DNA of 64,000 nt. Origin: a virus. Positions 1-5,276 of this stretch are shown here, in pieces (position 1 is the first letter of the stretch; each line of letters opens with the position of its first letter). Below the pieces are notes generated by a model that was not told the DNA's origin, searched no databases, and worked only from the letters and a program-made list of their open reading frames with translations. The stretch is from positions 1-64,000 of the IMG/VR virus record IMGVR_UViG_3300025141_012285; one strand, written 5' to 3'. Both the position numbers and the translations under genes were made by a program.

Positions 1-167
1 CAGCCGGTGTATTCGTGATCGGAGACTTTACCGCCCCTGCTGGCGGCTACCATTCACAGACCACATCGTGCCATGTGAACCTTAGCAAGCGCATGACCGG
101 TAACCCGGTGATCATGCACCCGAAGGTGTGGGAGTGTTCCCCGATGAGCGAGAGCAAGCCCTTTTGA
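1..167 (+). CDS. C-terminal fragment of an unidentified protein, cut by the window edge
   Basis: An open frame enters from the left edge (first full codon at base 3) and ends at TGA 165-167. About 54 residues are visible. They include several histidines and cysteines (a TTSCHV stretch and a VWECSP stretch) and end in SESKPF. No family was recognised. The gene has the same strand and tight spacing as its neighbour, whose ATG lies one base after the stop, so it probably belongs to the same early transcription unit. The true start lies outside the window. Confidence 0.6.
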   Translation, partial: AGVFVIGDFTAPAGGYHSQTTSCHVNLSKRMTGNPVIMHPKVWECSPMSESKPF

Positions 168-168
168 A

Positions 169-372
169 ATGAACAAGTTTAAGCCCGGTGATCTGGTGAG
201 GATCAAAGATGGAACACATCAGGATGAGATCCCTGATCATCGGGTTGGCATGATCGTGGAGTTGGGTGAAACCTCTAAGTCATACACAAAGGCGTATACA
301 GTTGTTTTTCTCGGCACTGACGTACCCCTAAAGTTTCACGAGATGTTCTTGGAACACTTTACATCCTCTTGA
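169..372 (+). CDS. Small SH3-like barrel protein, paralog family
   Basis: A 67-residue protein. Near the start it has KPGDLVRI, then GMIVELGE around residue 28, a YTVVFLG strand and a terminal hydrophobic strand. The order GDLV, G-I-V, Y-x-V-x-W/F, then a late hydrophobic strand recurs in about a dozen small proteins of this window, so I treat them as one paralog family. The spacing of short strands is what KOW or SH3-like small barrels look like; that fold is inferred, and no function is known. The stop TGA (370-372) lies inside the TTGACA hexamer of the next promoter. Confidence 0.7.
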   Translation: MNKFKPGDLVRIKDGTHQDEIPDHRVGMIVELGETSKSYTKAYTVVFLGTDVPLKFHEMFLEHFTSS

Positions 373-412
373 CATTTTTAACCTTGACGATGGCCCTTTT
401 CGGCGTTATATT
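358..412 (+). promoter_or_regulatory. Sigma70-type promoter P1 with extra upstream TTGAC hexamers
   Basis: The -35 is TTGACG (384-389), the spacer is 17, and the -10 is TATATT (407-412). A second hexamer TTGACA sits exactly 15 bases upstream (369-374). A weaker one, TTTACA (358-363), lies 11 bases further up. The same 11/15/17 layout recurs at four more promoters downstream. It drives the gene starting at 438, which has a strong AAGGAG ribosome site. Confidence 0.8.
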
Positions 413-437
413 ATAGGTATAGAAAGGAGAAAAATCT

Positions 438-635
438 ATGTTCACCGCGATCCCGCTTATCCGCACCGACGACGATTCTAAACTGACAGCCATCGAGCGC
501 ACCGCCATAGGTTGCGAGCAAATGATCACCGCCATAATGATGCAAGCGACGATGGATGATCCACAAGTGACAGCCGCCGAGCGTGAAGTCTATACAACTT
601 TAAGTGTGGCCACCATCATTCCAGCGGAGGCATAG
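438..635 (+). CDS. Small hypothetical early protein
   Basis: A 65-residue protein, first gene after promoter P1, with a strong Shine-Dalgarno (AAGGAG, 424-429) before its ATG. It is mostly helical in appearance, Met and Thr rich in the middle, with one cysteine. It has no recognisable domain. Its last codons (PAEA, then stop) contain the GGAGG ribosome site of the next gene, so translation of the two is probably coupled. The same PAEA ending recurs at 4664 for the same reason. Confidence 0.65.
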   Translation: MFTAIPLIRTDDDSKLTAIERTAIGCEQMITAIMMQATMDDPQVTAAEREVYTTLSVATIIPAEA

Positions 636-636
636 A

Positions 637-804
637 GTGGGTTTGACCAAAGACGAGATTATCGACTTGATCGATTGTGTGAACAACCGCATTGATGACC
701 TGCATACATGTGCCATGTATGGCGACGGAACAGAAATAGCATGCGAGATAGAAAGGATGGAAACCCTGATCGCCAAACTTGAGAGTGAGGTAAATAATGT
801 CTGA
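637..804 (+). CDS. Small acidic hypothetical protein, GTG start
   Basis: A 55-residue protein. I start it at GTG 637 because a perfect GGAGG (626-630) lies six bases upstream and the preceding gene ends at 635. The frame is open further upstream but overlaps that gene. The product is acidic and helical (LTKDEIIDLIDCVNNRIDDL at the N-terminus, IERMETLIAKLESEV near the end), consistent with a short helical hairpin or coiled coil. It overlaps the next gene by eight bases. No family is recognised. Confidence 0.65.
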   Translation: MGLTKDEIIDLIDCVNNRIDDLHTCAMYGDGTEIACEIERMETLIAKLESEVNNV

Positions 805-1117
805 TTTACCTATCGTTGTCAGTATGAATCCGATGCTTTACACCGATAAGGCCGGTCAGAAGTGGGCGGTGTCTGGTCAGCATTGGGTGGAAGTGCCTGA
901 CACGCTGACACTGGACGAGGTTGACAAGTACATGATCGTGGAGCAGCGTGAACCACCCGCTGTATCGCGTGACGTTCGCTCCTATGAGGTTCAAGGCAGC
1001 AAGGGGAATACCTACACCGTGAGCGACAACGGAGGAACGTGGACCTGCACGTGTCCCGGCTTTGGCTGGCGACGGAAGTGCAAGCATGTGGAGGCTCAAA
1101 AGAATGAAAGTCGGTGA
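797..1117 (+). CDS. SWIM-type zinc-finger protein
   Basis: A 106-residue protein. The C-terminal third reads WTCTCPGFGWRRKCKHVEA, which is the CxCx(n)CxH pattern of the SWIM zinc finger. This fold is known in bacterial, phage and eukaryotic proteins that bind DNA or protein partners. The N-terminal half (about residues 1-60) is unassigned. The short length and the place in an early operon suggest an accessory nucleic-acid-binding protein; the partner is unknown. The gene overlaps its downstream neighbour by 14 bases. Confidence 0.75.
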   Translation: MSDLPIVVSMNPMLYTDKAGQKWAVSGQHWVEVPDTLTLDEVDKYMIVEQREPPAVSRDVRSYEVQGSKGNTYTVSDNGGTWTCTCPGFGWRRKCKHVEAQKNESR

Positions 1118-1304
1118 TCTGGTGACATATGCCTTTCAAGCTGCACGATGGCAAAAAGGTCAGTCAGTGCATGTTGGTCTGGTTGTCGAGACTGGAAAGT
1201 ATACCGGCAACTGCGACGTTAAAGTTTTGTGGAAAGGAGGCGCTGTTGTGCTTACCGAAGCAAGCCAACATCTTTCACTCGTTGACGATTCCTTGACAAA
1301 ATAA
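1104..1304 (+). CDS. Small SH3-like barrel protein, paralog family
   Basis: A 66-residue protein starting at ATG 1104, nine bases after a GGAGG inside the preceding gene. It begins MKVGDLVTYAFQ, followed by VGLVVETGKY, then CDVKVLWKG and a final strand, which is the shared barrel pattern of this window. The start MKVGDL is nearly identical to that of the paralog at 2398. It ends the P1 operon, and its 3' end overlaps the hexamers of promoter P2. Function unknown. Confidence 0.7.
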   Translation: MKVGDLVTYAFQAARWQKGQSVHVGLVVETGKYTGNCDVKVLWKGGAVVLTEASQHLSLVDDSLTK

Positions 1305-1336
1305 CCCTTGACGATCACCGCTTTCCGTGCTATAAT
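1282..1336 (+). promoter_or_regulatory. Sigma70-type promoter P2 with triple hexamers
   Basis: Three hexamers: TTGACG (1282-1287), TTGACA (1293-1298) and the -35 TTGACG (1308-1313). They are spaced 11 then 15 bases. A 17-base spacer leads to a perfect TATAAT (1331-1336). An ATG at 1343 would be almost leaderless; the ATG at 1364 has a ribosome site and is preferred. Confidence 0.85.
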
Positions 1337-1363
1337 TATAATATGAATCAGGAAATTAAACCA

Positions 1364-1504
1364 ATGTCGAATGCCCCCCAGCAGCGGCATCCCCGCGAGG
1401 AAAAAAAGAGGCAGCAGCTTATTCGCGCTGCTGGTGTGGCGTGGGTAATCCTTGTCTCCATTTACATCGGGCTTTTTATTCACTGGGCGACTTGCCCTCT
1501 TTAG
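1364..1504 (+). CDS. Single-pass membrane microprotein
   Basis: A 46-residue protein. It starts at ATG 1364, which follows AGGAAA (1350-1355) by eight bases; an in-frame ATG at 1343 would give seven more residues on an almost leaderless message. The N-terminal half is polar and basic (HPREEKKRQQ). The second half is one hydrophobic helix (about residues 22-42, AWVILVSIYIGLFIHW), so N-in topology with a very short outer end is likely. It is the first gene after promoter P2. No family is recognised. Confidence 0.55.
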   Translation: MSNAPQQRHPREEKKRQQLIRAAGVAWVILVSIYIGLFIHWATCPL

Positions 1505-1514
1505 GAACACAAAC

Positions 1515-1640
1515 ATGGAAAAGACAACTATGACGATTTTACAAAACCGGGTTATGATGGCCGCCGTCGCTGCCGATGCAGTTTGCTGGGGCGCTCTCGT
1601 ATTCTTTACTATTCACTTTTTTCAATGCCCAGCGGCATAG
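1515..1640 (+). CDS. Single-pass membrane microprotein
   Basis: A 41-residue protein, starting at ATG 1515 just after the previous gene. Residues about 14-36 form a hydrophobic segment (AAVAADAVCWGALVFFTIHF). It ends FFQCPAA, and the previous microprotein ends HWATCPL, so both place a Cys-Pro at the extreme C-terminus after a single membrane helix. They may be distant duplicates; this is an impression, not an alignment. Unknown role, possibly membrane remodelling or exclusion. Confidence 0.5.
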   Translation: MEKTTMTILQNRVMMAAVAADAVCWGALVFFTIHFFQCPAA

Positions 1641-1648
1641 GGAGCAAA

Positions 1649-2044
1649 ATGACGATTGACCTGACAAACCGAGAGATTGAATTGTTGATGGGCTGCATTG
1701 GCACCAATATCGAAACCGTCAAGCGGCGGCACGATCCTGCCGATCCGATGATTGCTGAACTGATCGAAGAACTTTTTGAACTTGAGACGGATCTGCGCGA
1801 GGCTTTACATCGCCCAGATGATTTTGGGCTGGTTGCGGTTGCTGCCGAGCATGATCGCGCGGGTGAGGTTTTTATGGTCGCAGAAGATGATTTCATTCAG
1901 CGCGGAATGGATGCACGCGAGAAGGCGAAAGCGAGCAGCCGAGCAGCCGATCGCCGAAACTTTAACCTCAAAGGGCGAGATAAAAAGTTGTCAGCGCAAC
2001 AGAAACATGATGTATGGGATGCGAGCGATCCGAGGAACTGGTAA
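1649..2044 (+). CDS. Hypothetical early protein
   Basis: A 131-residue protein. The start at ATG 1649 follows GGAG (1641-1644), whereas longer in-frame starts overlap the upstream gene. The N-terminal part is a helical acidic segment (LTNREIELLMGCIGTNIETV, then IAELIEELFELETDLREAL). The C-terminal half is charged and basic (REKAKASSRAADRRN, KGRDKKLSAQQK). No domain is recognised. It belongs to the P2 operon. Confidence 0.6.
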   Translation: MTIDLTNREIELLMGCIGTNIETVKRRHDPADPMIAELIEELFELETDLREALHRPDDFGLVAVAAEHDRAGEVFMVAEDDFIQRGMDAREKAKASSRAADRRNFNLKGRDKKLSAQQKHDVWDASDPRNW

Positions 2045-2048
2045 GTAT

Positions 2049-2189
2049 ATGAAACTATTGACTATTTTGGCCACGCTTTCGACTCCCGGATCTGGCTCCG
2101 TGTTCGATCCGACGCACGTTAACATCCTTGTTGACATTCCCTTGACAGAAGCAGCCTTGACTTTGGCCCATCCCGGTGTTATATTATAG
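2049..2189 (+). CDS. Doubtful short ORF across promoter P3
   Basis: A 46-residue frame beginning MKLLTILATLSTPGSG, five bases after the previous stop, so it could be a small translated gene with a hydrophobic start. The second half is read through the hexamers and -10 of promoter P3, and its composition (VDIPLTEAALTLAHPGV) is simply those promoter bases translated. It is included for completeness; I think it more likely that only the promoter matters. Confidence 0.25.
   Translation: MKLLTILATLSTPGSGSVFDPTHVNILVDIPLTEAALTLAHPGVIL
2131..2185 (+). promoter_or_regulatory. Sigma70-type promoter P3 with triple hexamers
   Basis: TTGACA (2131-2136), TTGACA (2142-2147) and the -35 TTGACT (2157-2162), again spaced 11 and 15. 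A 17-base spacer leads to TATATT (2180-2185). Bases downstream of the -10 (a TATAGGTATAGAAA stretch) match promoter P1 closely, so P1 and P3 are probably duplicates of one cassette. Confidence 0.85.
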
Positions 2190-2209
2190 GTATAGAAAAG
2201 GAAAAAACT

Positions 2210-2401
2210 ATGGACCTCAAAACCTTCCGCATCACCTTCCACTTGCTTGAGTGCTTTCGCCCGCGTCAAAGTCGGATCGTGCGCGCGCGCACCAAAGAAG
2301 AAGCAAAGAGCGCATTTCTTCAAGACTCGACGGTGCCATCTAACGCCATCAAGACCTCTCTGAACATCAAACAAATCGATCGCCAAAAGGTGCCGGCATG
2401 A
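2210..2401 (+). CDS. Small basic hypothetical protein
   Basis: A 63-residue protein, first gene after promoter P3, with a purine-rich ribosome site (AAAAGGAAAA). It is basic, begins MDLKTFRITFHLLECF and carries a TKEEAKSAFLQ helix. This resembles small alpha-beta proteins in which a strand is followed by a helix, but no family is assigned. The stop overlaps the next ATG (ATGA). Confidence 0.6.
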   Translation: MDLKTFRITFHLLECFRPRQSRIVRARTKEEAKSAFLQDSTVPSNAIKTSLNIKQIDRQKVPA

Positions 2402-2568
2402 AAGTCGGTGATCTGATTCAGATGAACACTTACGGAGTCCGGCACGGACCGGTCGGCATCATTGTCAGCGCCGCGCTATCGCTGCCGAGTGACTGGTGGA
2501 TCGTTGAGTGGGCTGGTACTGGTGAGCGCGAGACTGTAAGAGAAAATCACATAAGACTAGTCTATTGA
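2398..2568 (+). CDS. Small SH3-like barrel protein, paralog family
   Basis: A 56-residue protein, translationally coupled to its upstream neighbour through an ATGA overlap. It starts MKVGDLIQMNTYG, then GPVGIIVSAAL, WWIVEWAG and a final HIRLVY strand. This is the clearest short version of the barrel pattern. It lacks any extra domain, so the barrel is the whole protein. The TGA stop (2566-2568) is inside the first TTGACA of promoter P4. Confidence 0.7.
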   Translation: MKVGDLIQMNTYGVRHGPVGIIVSAALSLPSDWWIVEWAGTGERETVRENHIRLVY

Positions 2569-2620
2569 CATTCACTTGACAACTTAGTTGTTGACAATCA
2601 CCCCGTTTTAATGGTATAAT
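2565..2620 (+). promoter_or_regulatory. Sigma70-type promoter P4 with triple hexamers
   Basis: Three perfect TTGACA hexamers at 2565, 2576 and 2591 (spacing 11 and 15). The -10 is TATAAT (2615-2620) after an 18-base spacer. The 27 bases covering the first two hexamers and beyond are almost the same as in promoter P5. Confidence 0.9.
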
Positions 2621-2647
2621 GGTTATACCAAATAAGGAGAAACCACC

Positions 2648-2887
2648 ATGGCTTCACAACTCGACACCGTTATACTTTTCGCAGATGCCTGCGATACCTT
2701 CATCACTGAGATCCTTCCGATGATCCAAGAGGACGAGCAGCGTCTTGGTCATATTGATATGCCAGCACGTTGCGAGGAATGGAACAACTGGATCGATGGG
2801 CTGAACCAAGACGATCAGATCAGCGATTGGCAAGTGGAGAACTGGAGCCACATCACCGATGTGTCACCCGCGTTACAGCGCCGTTGA
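2648..2887 (+). CDS. Hypothetical acidic early protein
   Basis: A 79-residue protein, the only gene between promoters P4 and P5, with AAGGAG eight bases before the ATG. It is strongly acidic and tryptophan rich at the end (EEWNNWIDGL, SDWQVENWSHI), with two cysteines. It looks like a compact helical protein. Small acidic early proteins of phages often inhibit host enzymes by mimicking DNA or binding polymerase, but nothing here shows which. The TGA stop is embedded in the next TTGACA. Confidence 0.65.
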   Translation: MASQLDTVILFADACDTFITEILPMIQEDEQRLGHIDMPARCEEWNNWIDGLNQDDQISDWQVENWSHITDVSPALQRR

Positions 2888-2938
2888 CATTCACTTGACA
2901 ACTTTGTTGTTGACTTTCCCCCATTTTTCGTGTATAAT
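2884..2938 (+). promoter_or_regulatory. Sigma70-type promoter P5 with triple hexamers
   Basis: TTGACA (2884-2889), TTGACA (2895-2900) and the -35 TTGACT (2910-2915), spacing 11 and 15. A 17-base spacer leads to TATAAT (2933-2938). The gene at 2967 follows with AAGGAG. Confidence 0.9.
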
Positions 2939-2966
2939 ATAGTATATCAAGTAAGGAGATATATCA

Positions 2967-3368
2967 ATGCCCACAGCTTTCACCCTCGATCAACTCACTG
3001 ACTCCAACGACGATTTTCGGTATCGTCCCGATCCGATGATCAACAACATCGAGATCACATCAAGCCGCAAAAAGGCATATCGCCCGCAACCGGCACCACC
3101 GACGCGGAAGCAACTCACCGGCTGGACCGTGGAGCAAGTGGGTCCGAAGATGTGGCGCGTGTTCCGCAACTCGACCACGCAAGGCAAGCAAGCCGTCATT
3201 GACTACAATACGCCCGAGGGCGCGCAGTCATTCGCTGACGGTTGCAACGGGGAGCACAAGAGCCCCACAAAGATGAGCGCAGCCAGCCTCCGCAACAAAG
3301 CCAAGGAGCATCTGAGCGATGAAGAAAAGGCCGAGCTTGCTGCGCTTGCTGCCGGCGAGGGCATCTAA
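2967..3368 (+). CDS. Hypothetical early protein with a small C-terminal helical domain
   Basis: A 133-residue protein behind promoter P5 with a strong ribosome site. The middle (about residues 50-90) reads like a strand-rich module: GWTVEQVGPKMWRVFRNS, then AVIDYNTPEGAQSFADG, a YxV...A-x-F-AD pattern typical of small substrate- or DNA-contacting alpha-beta modules. The end (SLRNKAKEHLSDEEKAELAAL) is a charged helical hairpin. No family is recognised. Confidence 0.65.
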   Translation: MPTAFTLDQLTDSNDDFRYRPDPMINNIEITSSRKKAYRPQPAPPTRKQLTGWTVEQVGPKMWRVFRNSTTQGKQAVIDYNTPEGAQSFADGCNGEHKSPTKMSAASLRNKAKEHLSDEEKAELAALAAGEGI

Positions 3369-3680
3369 ATGAAATACTACATATCACAGACAATCGTGGA
3401 AATGGTTGACGGTCGCCTGACCGGTCGTGAGGTAGTGTTGACCCGTGCGGATGCCCGCGTTGACAAGGATGGCGCGAGGTATGAGAATGTTAAGCGATTC
3501 ATGCAGAAGATGAGAGCGTTAGGAATCGAGAACCTTCATATAAATGAGTACGAGAAGAAGCGTTACAATAGACTCATCCGTGAACAGAACAAGCGGCACA
3601 AAGAAAGAAAGCTGACCGTTGGCGATATTGCTCAGATGACTGAACAGTTTGACGCCGAGGCCACCACTCCAAATGTTTAA
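3369..3680 (+). CDS. Basic hypothetical protein
   Basis: A 103-residue protein starting directly after the previous stop. It opens with two probable strands (YYISQTIVEMVDGRLTGRE) and continues with a basic helical part (NEYEKKRYNRLIREQNKRHK), which could contact nucleic acid or a basic-rich interface. No cysteines or catalytic motif are seen. It is part of the P5 operon and overlaps the next gene by eight bases. Confidence 0.6.
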   Translation: MKYYISQTIVEMVDGRLTGREVVLTRADARVDKDGARYENVKRFMQKMRALGIENLHINEYEKKRYNRLIREQNKRHKERKLTVGDIAQMTEQFDAEATTPNV

Positions 3681-3852
3681 GCCCGGAGAGTTAATAAAAA
3701 GAAAATCCTTACGAGCAGATCGAACCCGCGCTTATCGGGTTGTAGTAGATAAGGATGAGAATAACTATACAGTATATAATAACTCTCTTAAATGTTTACA
3801 GATCGTTGCTGTGCCTGTTATAGAAGGCTTATATGGTAAAGTGGTACAATAA
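3673..3852 (+). CDS. Small SH3-like barrel protein, paralog family
   Basis: A 59-residue protein, starting at ATG 3673 inside the end of the upstream gene. It begins MFKPGELIKRKSL (compare KFKPGDLV in the paralog at 169), then AYRVVVDKDENNYTVY, LQIVAVPVI and a final GKVVQ. The barrel pattern is kept although the glycine before the second strand is lost. It is the last gene of the P5 operon and function is unknown. Confidence 0.6.
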   Translation: MFKPGELIKRKSLRADRTRAYRVVVDKDENNYTVYNNSLKCLQIVAVPVIEGLYGKVVQ

Positions 3853-4100
3853 TATAGCTGTGGCTCTTGGTCTATCTCTACTCTTTCGTAATATGGTGTC
3901 TTGTCTGACAGTGTTCTATAATGTGTTTGTAAATGTGTCTGGATTGTGCTGGGATCTTAGTATATACACGCCATCACACCAAACGTCAAGCCGTGAGTTT
4001 AATGCGACAAGCAAACCGAGCAATATCATATACTTACACTGCCGTGTATCACCAACGATTTCAACTACTTAGCCGCTTTACAATCTTTTTACATATGCGC
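3853..4100 (+). other. AT-rich stretch without a convincing gene
   Basis: About 250 bases separate the P5 operon from promoter P6. Two short open frames cross it (starting at 3833 and 3933), but neither has a ribosome site, a plausible composition or a recognisable motif. I see no hairpin with a U-run, so the terminator of the P5 operon is not identified. Confidence 0.5.
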
Positions 4101-4129
4101 TTGACAACTGCCCGTCAGCGTGATATGCT
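4101..4129 (+). promoter_or_regulatory. Sigma70-type promoter P6
   Basis: A perfect -35 TTGACA (4101-4106), a 17-base spacer and a weaker -10 TATGCT (4124-4129). The upstream hexamers of promoters P1-P5 are absent. It leads to a 25-codon gene with an AGGAG ribosome site. Confidence 0.7.
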
Positions 4130-4153
4130 ATACACAGGGCAGGAGAGAAGAAG

Positions 4154-4231
4154 ATGAACACAGAAACCACCGACGATCTCATAGGCACCCTTATCGTGGG
4201 AGGACTGTTTATTCTTATTATGATGATATGA
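4154..4231 (+). CDS. 25-residue membrane microprotein
   Basis: The frame is ATG 4154 to TGA 4229-4231. It is preceded by promoter P6 and by AGGAG (4141-4145) eight bases upstream of the ATG, so expression is well supported despite the length. The first nine residues are polar (MNTETTDDL) and the rest is one hydrophobic helix (IGTLIVGGLFILIMMI) reaching the C-terminus. Such a peptide would sit in the inner membrane. Its role could be exclusion, signalling or holin-like; the sequence does not say. Confidence 0.55.
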   Translation: MNTETTDDLIGTLIVGGLFILIMMI

Positions 4232-4319
4232 CACTATATATGACACACTACCCGTAGTGTCTGCACGTGCCAATCATTAGCCAAAACCGGCGTATAGAGA
4301 ATGCGACACACTATATATG
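4231..4319 (+). repeat. Direct repeat pair and short hairpin between genes
   Basis: The 12-mer ACACTATATATG occurs at 4231-4242 and again at 4308-4319, where it supplies the ATG of the next gene. Between them, ACACTA CCCG TAGTGT (4245-4260) can form a short hairpin. There is no U-run, so it is not a classic terminator. The repeat may be an operator or a trace of duplication. Confidence 0.5.
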
Positions 4320-4664
4320 GATTTGTGTTTGTTTACGATAGGAGACCGCAAGTTCTCTGCTTACGAGATTGACATACTATATTTGTTGATGGAGGACGAT
4401 GATGGCGATTGGACTGTGGGCGATATTGCAGGTTCTTTGCCCTATATCGCTGATCACCTATGGGACGGCGTACAATCTCTTATACTGTCCGGCATACTTG
4501 AACGGACTGACATGACCCAACCGCTCGAGGCCGTAGAAATAATATCTGTAACTGTACCTGATGATGCCCGCCATTGGTTAGACGACCACTCCAGCGATAT
4601 AGACGATGCATTCATACTATTAAATCCTGACATGTTTGATGTGACAGTACCAGCAGAGGCATGA
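4317..4664 (+). CDS. Possible winged-helix-like acidic protein
   Basis: A 115-residue protein. The segment about residues 14-65 (AYEIDILYLLMEDD, TVGDIAGSLPYIADHLWDGV, SLILSGILER) has the helix, helix, recognition-helix then strand rhythm of a winged-helix domain, with DVQSL-type spacing as in small phage regulators. The C-terminal half is acidic. DNA binding is inferred only from this pattern. Its last codons (PAEA) carry the ribosome site of the next gene. Confidence 0.5.
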   Translation: MDLCLFTIGDRKFSAYEIDILYLLMEDDDGDWTVGDIAGSLPYIADHLWDGVQSLILSGILERTDMTQPLEAVEIISVTVPDDARHWLDDHSSDIDDAFILLNPDMFDVTVPAEA

Positions 4665-4807
4665 TGGCGAGACTAAAGAGAGTATTAAATAAGGTAGGTT
4701 CTAAGGCGCTTATCATGGGATACTATGCGCCAGTGATACTATACGTATACAGTTGCGTTATATATAAAGGTATTAAATCATACAGTAAACATATGACAAA
4801 GACTTGA
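4661..4807 (+). CDS. Small membrane protein with basic ends
   Basis: A 48-residue protein, overlapping the preceding stop (ATGATG). A basic N-terminus (MMARLKRVLNKVGSK) is followed by one hydrophobic stretch (ALIMGYYAPVILYVYSCVIY) and a basic tail. The positive-inside rule gives no clear orientation. The TGA stop (4805-4807) lies inside the first TTGACA of the array that follows. No family recognised. Confidence 0.5.
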   Translation: MMARLKRVLNKVGSKALIMGYYAPVILYVYSCVIYKGIKSYSKHMTKT

Positions 4808-4855
4808 CAGCATGATTGACATTCTTTTGACATATTGTTTGACAAGCATTTGACA
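4804..4855 (+). repeat. Array of five phased TTGACA hexamers
   Basis: Perfect TTGACA occurs at 4804, 4816, 4827, 4839 and 4850, spacings 12, 11, 12 and 11, about one helical turn each. No -10 hexamer is found at the right distance from the last copy, unlike promoters P1-P5. It may be a binding array for a protein that also reads the extra promoter hexamers, or iterons of a replication origin. Confidence 0.75.
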
Positions 4856-4865
4856 CGTAAGGGTA

Positions 4866-4884
4866 CCCCCCCACCCCCCTACCC
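4866..4884 (+). other. C-tracts with quadruplex potential on the - strand
   Basis: C7, A, C6, TA, C3 in 19 bases. The complementary strand holds G-runs that can be divided into four GGG tracts, so a G-quadruplex is possible there. The tract is 11 bases after the TTGACA array. Bases 4898-4912 then form a small CATGC/GCATG inverted repeat, and AT-rich sequence follows to 4989. Confidence 0.5.
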
Positions 4885-4989
4885 GGAATGTATGTGCCAT
4901 GCGTTATGCATGCGGTGAGAGCCAAGCTTAGCCTCTTTTCAATACCGCTGAAAAAAATGAGATATTAAATATTCCACGATATATACAAT

Positions 4990-5262
4990 GTGGGATTTAA
5001 GGAGCTATTTCAAAAGGCACCTAGTCACGACTTCGCAGTCGGGGACCTCGTTACGTGCAGCTGCCATGGCGGTCAGGCCATCATCCTCCGCATCTTCGAT
5101 GGGGTTAACGAGAAGGAAGCTGACTTTCCATCGATGAATATGGTGGAGATATGGTGGCTACGCTACCCACATCCGGGGGTAAAAGAAAGAATGTGGGTGC
5201 ATACAATATCCAGATTAAGAAAGATGCCCAAATTTTGCGCGCCTAAAAATTTTGCAGTTTAG
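4990..5262 (+). CDS. SH3-like barrel protein, longer paralog, GTG start
   Basis: A 90-residue protein. The start is taken as GTG 4990; an ATG two bases earlier is in another frame and leads nowhere. After a short N-terminal helix it has FAVGDLVTCSC, then QAIILRIFDG, EIWWLRYP and RMWVHTISRLRK, the window's barrel pattern with an insertion after the second strand. No strong ribosome site is visible. Function unknown. Confidence 0.55.
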   Translation: MGFKELFQKAPSHDFAVGDLVTCSCHGGQAIILRIFDGVNEKEADFPSMNMVEIWWLRYPHPGVKERMWVHTISRLRKMPKFCAPKNFAV

Positions 5263-5276
5263 GGCATATATAAGAT

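Noticed and set aside
806-1516. Long frames on the - strand opposite the early genes
   Set aside because: They are shadows of + strand genes that have ribosome sites, a zinc finger or barrel motif and ordered spacing. No - strand ribosome sites or motifs are seen anywhere in the window.
3833-4157. Two overlapping open frames in the AT-rich stretch (starting 3833 and 3933)
   Set aside because: No ribosome site, composition unlike neighbours, and both run into promoter P6 bases. They look like chance frames in low-GC DNA.
4866-4884. C-tracts taken as a sequencing artefact
   Set aside because: Two runs of different length, each with ordered flanks and beside the TTGACA array, look like real sequence, though homopolymer lengths could be slightly wrong.
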